A stretch of 64,000 nucleotides of DNA, from contig NC_089851.1 of assembly GCF_036373705.1 (NCBI RefSeq), forward strand, positions 1,947,001 through 2,011,000, given 5' to 3'. The notes below the pieces were generated by a model. It worked only from the letters and a program-made list of their open reading frames with translations, had not been told where the DNA came from and did not search any database. The position numbers were made by a program, and so were the translations under genes. Positions 56,330-64,000 of this stretch are shown here, in pieces. Within the stretch, counting starts at the first letter, position 1; the number at the start of each line of letters is the position of its first letter. This stretch comes from Amia ocellicauda. Taxonomy: Eukaryota; Chordata; Actinopteri; Amiiformes; Amiidae.

Positions 56330-58130
56330 CCGCTTGTCTTCTGAAGAAAGACAGAGGAGGTTCCAGCAACGGCTCTGTATGTACTGCAGGCCCAGTTCTT
56401 GCCAGCTCCACCCACCCCTGCCCATGCCTAGATCCGACCCTGATGTACTGCGGTCAGTCCGGTCATTTCAGATGGTCCTGTCCTGTCCATCCCAACACAC
56501 ATCGAGAGTCCACTGCTGTCCACACCCGTTGAGTTTCCATCTGTGTACCAGAGCCTGGTAGCAGTGTTCAGTAAAACCCTGACCTCCTGTCTACCTCCCC
56601 ATCGCCCGTGGGATTGCGCCACTGATCTGCTGTCGGGTACCACTCCTCCTAGGGGGCGCATATATCCTCTTTCTCTCCCAGAGTCCCATGGAGGATTACG
56701 TGAAGGAAGCCCTGGAGCTGGGCATTATTTGACCGTCAGCATCACCTGCTGCATCAAGCTTCTTTTTCGTGGCCAAGAAGGATGGAGGACTTCGGCCATG
56801 TATTGATGATAGAGGTCTAAATGCAAACGCCATCAAATATCCATACCCGTTGCTCTTGGTGCCCACTGCCCTGGAACAAGTTCGAGGAGCCTGATACTTC
56901 ACTAAGCTGGATCTGTGCAGCGCTTATAACCTGATCAGAATCCGAGAGGGCGATGAGTGTAAGACAGCCTTCATCACTCAGATCGAATATAACAAGTATC
57001 TGGTGACACCCTTCGGTCTGGCGAATGCCACATTCCACGCTTTCGTTAATGAGGTGCTAAATCACTTTGTTATAACCTATATAGATGATACATTAATTTA
57101 TTCCCCAACCTTGTCCAAGCACGTTTCTCATGTACACCAAATTCTCCAGTGTCTGCTAAAAAATTAACTTTTCATCAAGGGTGAAAAATGTGAATTCCAC
57201 CGGCAGTGTATAGCATTTCTGGGATACATCATTGATGCTGCAGGCATCCACATGAATCCAGACAAAATCCAAGCCATCACAGAGTGGCCACAGCCTTCAA
57301 GAAGTTTTCTCAGCTTTGCCAATTTCTACCAGCGCTTCATTCGTAATTACAGCACCATTGCCTAGACTCTCACTTCCCTTCTCCGAGGAGCTGCACGGTC
57401 TCTTTCGTTAACCTATCAACGCTTTTCATCTCCTCAAGACAGCTTTCACCTCGGCTCCGATCTTGAAACATCTTGATCCCTCTCTCCCTTTCCTGGTAGA
57501 GGTCAATGCATTGGAATCCAGAGTGGACGCAGTGCTATCCCAACGTCACAGTCTGCCCCCCAAACTCTATCCATGCACATTATTTTCCCGGAAACTCTCT
57601 TCCGCAGAAAGAAATGATGATATCGGGAATCAGGAACTCCTGGCAATGAAATTGGCACTGAAGGAATGGCGGCAATGGCTGGAGGGTTCTACACATCCCT
57701 TCCTAGTCCTAACGGACCACTGCAATTTGGAATATATGCAATCGGTGAAGTGTCTCAACCACGTCAGGCTAGATGGGCTCTGTTCTTTACACAGCTTCAG
57801 TTTCATCTCACCAACCCGGATCAAAGAACACAAAAGCAGACGCCCTCTCCCGACAGTTTGACAGTCATTCCATTCCCTTCTCCGCGGAACCCATCCTACC
57901 TACCACCTACATAGTGGCACCTATACACTGGAATATTATGGACCAGATCCATCAAGCACTCACCACAGAATCAGCCCTGTCTACCTGCCCAGTCAATCGC
58001 ACGTATGTACCCATCTCAGTACGCCCTCAGTTGCTTGACTGGTTTCACTCGTCCCCTGCCTCAGGTCATCCCTGTTTAATACGTAACCTGAATATGCAAC
58101 AAAGCACCTCACCTTCCCACCTTATAAATG
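56330..58130 (+). pseudogene. Ty3/Gypsy retrotransposon gag-pol remnant
   Basis: In order on the plus strand: a split gag zinc knuckle (CMYC at about 56380, [10 protein letters not shown] at about 56450), a gap where protease should be, RT fragments ('VAKKDGGL' type at about 56770, '[18 protein letters not shown]', 'YIDDTLIYS' at about 57080, 'KCEFH' and 'FLGYII'), then RNase H ('[20 protein letters not shown]', '[20 protein letters not shown]', 'EYMQSVK'). A short integrase-proximal segment ('SSPASGHP') ends near 58130. Several stops and frame shifts are present (for example about 57163, 57363 and 57474). No LTRs are seen, so it is a truncated, inactive copy. The catalytic box is YIDD. Confidence 0.85.
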
Positions 58131-58149
58131 CATAGATTCTTGAAATTAT

Positions 58150-58640
58150 TGAAGCGTTTTGGATTCTCCAGGTAATGAGGACAATAGGCCATAGTTTCTG
58201 TTCTTCAATGCCCAGGTAATTAAGATACACAGCTATGTGCTGCGGTAATATAGATCAGTGGTTTATACAGTGTTACGCTCACACAGCCAGTTAACAGCAT
58301 ACTTGCAGAACTCTAAACTCTCCAGAACATTCTCAAGCTAATACAAAACGACTAATTATAAAATTATTATAAATACGTTACAATGTCAGTCATCTAACCC
58401 TTGCCCCGGAACCCAGTATCTCCCACTAATTAACATCAATACCAGACATCCAACATGAACTGCCCCACCCCCCAACACACAGACCTGAAGTAAATTCAAC
58501 ATTTGTTGTCCCCTTTACTACTGCTAGGTGGGGATGTTTTGCCTTATTTGCTTAGTGAATATACAGGGTGGGCCATCTGCTGTATATCTGACTCAGAAGT
58601 AGTACATCTGTGACAGTGTGGACAGTGAAGTGTAATAATG
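58150..58640. other. Intergenic, no gene seen
   Basis: Noncoding DNA between the Gypsy remnant and the duplicated receptor 5' region. I found no repeats or exons by eye. Confidence 0.4.
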
Positions 58641-59063
58641 AGGTTTGGCATGAAGAAGATGAGACAAAGTTAATTGTGTGAATGCCTTGAAGACAACTAC
58701 AAGCCATCTGAGCAAGTTCTTTAGTGACCTTTTAAAGTTGACGAGTCCCAAAAACATGAACATCAATATGGATTTAACAGGTCAGAAGCTGTAGCAGCAT
58801 TTTCAGTAATTTTTAAATGTGGTACAAACACATGAGGGAGGCTCCCTTCAATGCTCAGCAGAAAACCAGCGCTTGAGCAGAGCCACCGTGTTGAGACTGA
58901 GAGCAGTGCTGCATCCTCACCCCTTACTGCAGCGTGTGCCACTACAGCTCAGTGCTACAGCAGGACTGGCATCAGGAGTGTGAATGGAGCATCACATGAA
59001 TGCAAAAACATGGAACAAATACAGGAGAATACAAAAAATACAAAACTACATTTGTAATGCATG

Positions 59064-59739
59064 TGTTTTATGTGGAGTTTGTAATTTAAATGTAATTATT
59101 GTTTATAAATCAATTTATAAGTTTCTCCTGAATTAAACTGATTTACGTGCAGAACTAATTATAGGCAATTAAGTGGCTAATTTCTTTGTTTGGTTCTGGC
59201 TTATATATGCCGTGTTGTAGAGAGCGGGGGGGGTCGGGAGTGCATTGCAATCGGTGCGAGAGAGGGGAATGGCAAGGACAAGCGGGCTGTGTTTCAGTAA
59301 AGTTTGTAGAAAGGAAAGCGTGATTTTATTTGTGAATGACAGGGTAACGGGACTGGTGGTGCTATTTTGCACGAAGCACTAGTGTGAAAACTAGATTTTA
59401 TCTGCCTGTGTCTTTAGTAGGGAGCTTGGATTGACCAATTCATGGCAGGGCGGCCGACCTGTCTGTGTGTTGTCTATATATCTGTATCGGGCTATTGCTG
59501 TTCTAGTAGGTCCTCCCTCGATCTCCTTTATAGTTCTACTGTGTGAGGCTTTGTTTGTGTGATATCGGTGTGGTATATGAGTTTATTTTGTTTTATTTGT
59601 TTGGGAGAGCACAGCTACACCCCCAGCCCTCCAGCTTTTGCATGGTTGTGATTTTTAACAATAAAGAAGGTTTCTGTAATTGTGTAGAACACAGATAGCT
59701 TAATTTCTATAGCCCTGACCTTCGGGTTGAGGTGTTACA
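59064..59739 (+). repeat. Probable solo LTR inserted in the duplicated block
   Basis: This 676-bp segment is absent from the paralogous block at 38.4 kb. It starts TGTTTTATG and ends GGTGTTACA, with a TATA-like 'cttatatatgcc' at about 59210 and AATAAA at about 59661, all in LTR order. I see no clear target duplication, so the ends may be off by a few bases. Confidence 0.55.
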
Positions 59740-60076
59740 CGTTTACATTTATTTCTATATTAAACATCTGAGAATATGTTGGGGGGGGATTTCTACCACC
59801 TTTGTAATCTAACATTGATACAATGTGTTTCTTAATTTTCAGATAAAGCCACCATCTTGAAATGTGTATTAATTTGTATTGAAAGTGATGTTTAAACTAA
59901 ACTGATTGAAAACACTTGCTTTTACCCTGAGCTCTGCTGTGTCGGTGCTCTGGCCCTCCTGAGGTCAGTGTGAGAAACAGGAAGCATTGACACATGAAAC
60001 ACCTCTCTCTCTCTCTCTCAGCGCCACAGGAAGCCACAGAGTCAGTGTTGGGCACCTGTCGAGCTGCACTCACGAC

Positions 60077-60128
60077 ATGGAGCATCTTTGTCTGTTTCTT
60101 GCTGTTCTTCTCTGGGCTGCTGTAGCTG
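60077..60128 (+). CDS. Leader exon of a third plus-strand CD300/pIgR-like receptor
   Basis: ATG 60077 encodes a hydrophobic leader (MEHLCLFLAVLLWAAVAG, last Gly split) of 52 nt, ending at 'GTAGCTG|gtaagaaac'. It is the same size and phase as the leader at 38690 and nearly identical to it. No Ig exon follows in the remaining 3.9 kb. In the sister genes the first Ig exon lies 0.65-1.6 kb downstream, although here an intact Tc1 adds 1.2 kb. Either the rest of the gene lies beyond the window, or the leader was duplicated alone. A possible unrelated promoter at 63.6 kb favours the second view. Confidence 0.65.
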
Positions 60129-60298
60129 GTAAGAAACAATCAGACCTGATGACAGAGGCTATAGTGGCTACTGTAGTCCTGGGCTTTTCAGTGATGTAAG
60201 AAATGCAGTGATTTCCACAGTTTATATGATAACACTCAATACTTCATAGAAAGGCAATTTGGGGTGTGGACTTGACATCCTCTGTCAACTGTCATTGT

Positions 60299-60300
<2 letters not shown>

Positions 60301-60333
<33 letters not shown>

Positions 60334-60392
60334 AGTGTGTCTGTGTCTCTGTGTGTGTAGTTGTGTGTGTCTCTCTGTCTGTGTGTGTGTCT
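60301..60392. repeat. (GT)n microsatellite, interrupted
   Basis: GT repeats with several interruptions, following the duplicated leader region. Confidence 0.9.
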
Positions 60393-60399
60393 GTTGGCA

Positions 60400-61371
60400 G
60401 GGGTGGAAAGTAATGAATTAACTAAAGTAATGAGACTACTCTCGTTGCTGTAATTGAGTAGCTTTTTCGTGTACTTTTTAAATTTGGTAATTTTACTTTT
60501 ACTTAAGTATGTTTTGAGTGAAGTATTGTACTTCGCTACTTTTAAAAAGGCATTTGTTCAGGGTTGCCACATGTTACTCCGAAATTCCCCCCACTGGGGA
60601 GCCAATTTCCCCCGATTTCCAAACATTTCCCCCATTTTCACAATACTCTTATTAGAGAGGAACTGCATATACAGTATTGCCGTTCTAATGTATATGGGCC
60701 TTAAATATTAACTTGATACAAAACTGCAAATTTTAACTAATGTACTGCAATAAAAGGCTGTCTTACTTCTTACTTCTGTCTCAGGAAGTGTAACAGTCTT
60801 GGCTGCTGACCAGGTGCATTTAATAGTCTTTTTATGTCGTCTTGAGGAGGTGTGCATTTAAGTGTGAATTTAAATTGACACGCAGCATGAAAGGTCGTGA
60901 AGTCATGATGCTTAGAGCCAAAGGTGGATTGCACATATTGTATTTTAAAGTGTGTGCATTTATCCTGTTTTAATTTTATTTTGAAAGTAGAAAACTGATT
61001 CAACAGGTGTTTATTTCCTTTTTTTAATGCAGCCACTTGCTGAGAAAAATGTGAACCAGTAACATTTATGAAGAAAAGCAAACCTTGAATATAATTAGTT
61101 CACTTGTTTAAACATTTGAAAAACTATAGTGAGGGGGGAAGAAAACACACAATCCAACAGCTCTCATATTTAAATCCCACATAGATCTTGTGGATTGATT
61201 GGAAGGATGCTATGGATAAAAATAACAGTGAAACAGTGATTATTATTTGGATGAGTTTTCACTGAACAGAGGAATTAACATGGACTCCACCTTGCAGGCT
61301 GATATTCTGATATTGTGATAAGCATCATGATTCGTGTTGGCCTATACACTCCTTTAACATAGAGTGAATAC

Positions 61372-61375
<4 letters not shown>
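60400..61375. other. Non-coding, nothing recognised
   Basis: A/T-rich sequence. 60405-60560 ('ggggtggaaagtaatgaatt' onward, with 'gtaattgagtagctttttcg' and 'tacttttaaaaaggcatttg') resembles the ends of a widespread fish hAT-type repeat. No exon with Ig motifs is present on either strand. Confidence 0.45.

Positions 61376-61378
<3 letters not shown>

Positions 61379-61405
<27 letters not shown>
61379..61405. repeat. (TA)n target of Tc1 copy 3
   Basis: A TA run abuts the left end of the Tc1 element and resumes after its right end ('tgtatatatatatt', about 62627-62640). The element therefore landed in a TA microsatellite, in keeping with its TA target. Confidence 0.85.
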
Positions 61406-61408
<3 letters not shown>

Positions 61409-62626
61409 TCACCTAAAGGATTATTAGGAACACCATACTAATACTGTGTTTGACCCCCTTTCGCCTTCAGAACTGCCTTAATTCTACGTGGCATTGATTC
61501 AACAAGGTGCTGAAAGCATTCTTTAGAAATGTTGGCCCATATTGATAGGATAGCATCTTGCAATTGATGGAGATTTGTGGGATGCACATCCAGGGCACGA
61601 AGCTCCCGTTCCACCACATCCCAAAGATGCTCTATTGGGTTGAGATCTGGTGACTGTGGGGGCCAGTTTAGTACAGTGAACTCATTGTCATGTTCAAGAA
61701 ACCAATTTGAAATGATTCGACCTTTGTGACATGGTGCATTATCCTGCTGGAAGTAGCCATCAGAGGATGGGTACATGGTGGTCATAAAGGGATGGACATG
61801 GTCAGAAACAATGCTCAGGTAGGCCGTGGCATTTAAACGATGCCCAATTGACACTAAGGGGCCTAAAGTGTGCCAAGAAAACATCCCCCATACCATTACA
61901 CCACCACCACCAGCCTGCACAGTGGTAACAAGGCATGATGGATCCATGTTCTCATTCTGTTTACGCCAAATTCTGACTCGACCATCTGAATGTCTCAACA
62001 GAAATCGAGACTCATCAGACCAGGCAACATTTTTCCAGTCTTCAACGGTCCAATTTAGGTGAGCTTGTGCAAATTGTAGCCTCTTTTTCCTATTTGTAGT
62101 GGAGATGAGTGGTACCCGGTGGGGTCTTCTGCTGTTGTAGCCCATCCGCCTCAAGGTTGTACGTGTTGTGGCTTCACAAATGCTTTGCTGCATACCTCGG
62201 TTGTAACGAGTGGTTATTTCAGTCAAAGTTGCTCTTCTATCAGCTTGAATCAGTCGGCCCATTCTCCTCTGACCTCTAGCATCAACAAGGCATTTTCGCC
62301 CACAGGACTGCCGCATACTGGATGTTTTTCCCTTTTCACACCATTCTTTGTAAACCCTAGAAATGGTTGTGCGTGAAAATCCCAGTAACTGAGCAGATTG
62401 TGAAATACTCAGACCGGCCCGTCTGGCACCAACAACCATGCCACGCTCAAAATTGCTTAAATCACCTTTCTTTCCCATTCAGACATTCAGTTTGGAGTTC
62501 AGGAGATTGTCTTGACCAGGACCACACCCCTAAATGCATTGAAGCAACTGCCATGTGATTGGTTGGTTAGATAATTGCATTAATGTGAAATTGAACAGGT
62601 GTTCCTAATAATCCTTTAGGTGAGTG
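61406..62626 (-). mobile_element. Intact Tc1-like element, copy 3 (1221 bp)
   Basis: Same length and terminal repeats as the other two, in opposite orientation. A TA (61404-61405) lies at the left. At the right the expected TA reads TG (62627-62628), one apparent substitution since insertion. Confidence 0.95.
61438..62478 (-). CDS. Tc1-like transposase, copy 3 (346 aa)
   Basis: An uninterrupted transposase on the minus strand. It agrees with the majority of the three copies at almost every site, with private changes only at 'AHLNW' (L for Q) and 'LVSIGH' (S for P). The helix-turn-helix region and the three catalytic acidic residues are intact. It is the closest of the three to a consensus of this family and the best candidate for an active enzyme. 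Confidence 0.95.
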   Translation of the reverse strand: MGKKGDLSNFERGMVVGARRAGLSISQSAQLLGFSRTTISRVYKEWCEKGKTSSMRQSCGRKCLVDARGQRRMGRLIQADRRATLTEITTRYNRGMQQSICEATTRTTLRRMGYNSRRPHRVPLISTTNRKKRLQFAQAHLNWTVEDWKNVAWSDESRFLLRHSDGRVRIWRKQNENMDPSCLVTTVQAGGGGVMVWGMFSWHTLGPLVSIGHRLNATAYLSIVSDHVHPFMTTMYPSSDGYFQQDNAPCHKGRIISNWFLEHDNEFTVLNWPPQSPDLNPIEHLWDVVERELRALDVHPTNLHQLQDAILSIWANISKECFQHLVESMPRRIKAVLKAKGGQTQY

Positions 62627-62639
62627 TGTATATATATAT

Positions 62640-63480
62640 TACGGCTGGTCAGTCGATTAATCAAAGATTTGGAGTCAGTCCTCCAACACAGCAGTGTGCG
62701 CTGAGTTAACTAGCTGGTCTCGCCACCAGTATTAGTGATTAGGGGTGAACATTTTTCAATTGAAATCGAAGAAACTAATTTTTCAATCGAAATGAGTGCT
62801 TCATTTCGACTATCGACTTTAAAGACGGGGTCGCGATTATTATTTTGTTTGGCTTTGCAAGTAAACCAATTAATTCAAGTATCAGTGAAAAAAAACGACA
62901 GCAGACAGTAAATATCTCTGCGTGTGTGAATTCCTCCCGCTTATCCGTTCTTATGTCACTAAATATTTTAATTAAATACCTAGACTGTGATCCAGCTGTA
63001 AACTCCTCAAAATTAGTAAGTTATCAACACTTTCTTCTCCAGCCGCCGGATCTGCGGTAGGATACACTGACTACAATATATACAATATATATTATTGTCA
63101 TTATAATTTTTTTAGCAGATTTGCAACTATATACCTCTCCTCTATCCTCTGATCAGCTTTGCAGACCCAGGTCTCTGGATCAATGTGCTGATCAATCTTG
63201 ATCTGTATCTAGTGTTGAGAAGCGCGTTTTCTGTGCTGATGTGCGCATGTGTAACACCGAGCCGTTTCAAAGCGCTTCACTAGGCTATGTTCCAGTGTTA
63301 TGCTATTTTTATAACTGGTTCTTTATGTTTTATAATTGTATATGTCTGCTACAATATGTGCATACCGATTTATACACCAGTTCACACAATTGTTTGTGTT
63401 GTTTATGTATCTGCGCTCGTTTTGAATCGCAGCTGATCTCGCTCGGCTGTCTGTCCTGATCAGCTCAGCAAGTTTCTAAT
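62640..63480. other. Non-coding, nothing recognised
   Basis: 62745-62840 contains repeated 'tcgaa..' words ('tttcaattgaaatcgaagaa', 'tttcaatcgaaatgagtg') resembling the end of a DNA transposon. The small open frames have no support. Confidence 0.4.
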
Positions 63481-63489
63481 TTTCCTTTT

Positions 63490-63793
63490 GAATTCAGTCA
63501 TGAAACCCCCAGAGCTGTTCATGCGCTTTGCCTGAGCTCGGCGTGTTTTCCCAGTCGTTTGCAGTTTTTAAAACGCGTCTCCTCCCGCTGAGCTGCGCGT
63601 TTCTTTCTGGTCGCCGACATTTGAAAAATGTTCAGCTTTGGGTCAAACGCAGCGCTCGTCACTGTCACTATTTACCCAGCCGTCCAATCACAGCGGAGGA
63701 GGGGCGGGACAAACCCCACACCGCCCGGCCGTGCTCCGTCTAGCGCCTCTTCCCTCTGCGTTGTGCCGCCATTGTACAGTCAGTGTGTGAGCG
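63490..63793 (+). promoter_or_regulatory. GC-rich candidate promoter and first exon of an unseen gene
   Basis: CpG density rises from about 63530 ('gctcggcgtg', 'gctgcgcgtttc', 'ccgcccggccgtgctccgtc'). A CCAAT-containing stretch ('ccgtccaatcacagcggagg', about 63681) lies upstream of 'tgccgccattgtac' (about 63765), a YY1-type initiator seen at many housekeeping starts. A donor 'GCCAG|gtacct' follows (about 63800). I infer a TATA-less promoter with a short noncoding exon whose gene lies to the right of the window. Confidence 0.5.
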
Positions 63794-63816
63794 ACGCCAG
63801 GTACCTGTGACATCAG

Positions 63817-64000
63817 CCCTTCATCACTTCAGCCCTTCATCACTTCAGCCCTTCAGCCCTTCATCACTTCATCACTTCAGCCCTTCAGCACTTCAGCCCT
63901 TCATCACTTCAGCCCTTCAGCCCTTCATCACTTCAGCCCTTCATCACTTCAGCACTTCATCACTTCAGCCCTTCAGCCCTTCATCACTTCAGCCCTTCAT
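63817..64000. repeat. Minisatellite of 'cttcagccctt/catcacttcag' units
   Basis: The last 180 bp are built from two short words, 'cagccctt' and 'catcactt', alternating irregularly and running off the window edge. It starts about 20 bp after the candidate donor of the first exon. Confidence 0.9.

Larger units (their letters stand above)
58650..60250 (+). repeat. Duplicated receptor 5' region (partner of 38.05-38.85 kb)
   Basis: The order of shared segments matches 38050-38850, ending in a near-identical leader exon and the first 100 bp of the following intron ('gtaagaaacaatcagacctgatnacagaggcta'-type similarity, then 'ttcacagtttatatgataac'). The block is longer because of an insert at about 59064-59739 and a small tandem change near 60160. 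Confidence 0.8.

Noticed and set aside
1-64000. CRISPR arrays, bacterial operons, prophage, tRNA and rRNA genes
   Set aside because: The window is animal nuclear DNA; I saw no regularly spaced direct repeats of that type and no tRNA cloverleaf or rRNA signature on either strand.

Overview
The window is vertebrate nuclear DNA, almost certainly from a ray-finned fish. The genes have many short exons with GT-AG introns. The intervening DNA is packed with fish-type transposons: several Tc1-like families, DIRS, Ty3/Gypsy, CR1- and L2-like LINEs, hAT and solo LTRs, plus AC, TA and ATT microsatellites. I cannot name the species. Exon boundaries were read by eye from splice sites and reading-phase continuity, with no transcript evidence.

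Layout: 1-2.1 kb holds an interspersed repeat, a LINE scrap and a dead Tc1 element. 2.5-7.8 kb holds a minus-strand immunoglobulin-type receptor of the CD300/pIgR-like group, with a leader, one good IgV exon and one frameshifted IgV exon. 8.1-10.5 kb holds an intact Tc1-like element nested in the interspersed repeat, then a decayed Tc1. 11.06-13.8 kb holds an unrecognised six-exon minus-strand type I receptor with a YMTM tail motif. 14.4-15.1 kb holds a Gypsy scrap. 15.5-27 kb holds a complete type IB DNA topoisomerase gene. 28.9-32.9 kb holds a plus-strand two-IgV receptor that ends early, with an intact Tc1 in intron 1 and a DIRS element just beyond its end. 36-38 kb is repeats. 38.7-44.6 kb holds a complete two-IgV receptor with two ITIM-like motifs. 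46-50.2 kb holds a broken L2-like LINE. 50.9-52.3 kb holds F-type lectin remnants. 52.3-58.1 kb holds Gypsy and hAT remains. 58.6-60.2 kb is a duplicated receptor upstream region ending in a leader exon. 61.4-62.6 kb holds a third intact Tc1. A GC-rich possible promoter and a minisatellite close the window.

The most notable result is the topoisomerase locus. Nine upstream exons encode a long Lys/Glu-rich nuclear-type N-terminal region. Separately, a GC-rich segment in the large intron carries an exon (20124-20278) that reads as a mitochondrial presequence. It ends in exactly the phase needed to join the shared 13-exon catalytic body. One gene could therefore make a nuclear-type enzyme of about 895 residues and a mitochondrial enzyme of about 612 residues from alternative promoters.

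The immune-receptor genes look like a young tandem family. Adjacent copies share near-identical Ig exons, differ sharply in one loop, and show truncation, frameshift and transposon insertion, as expected for birth-and-death evolution.
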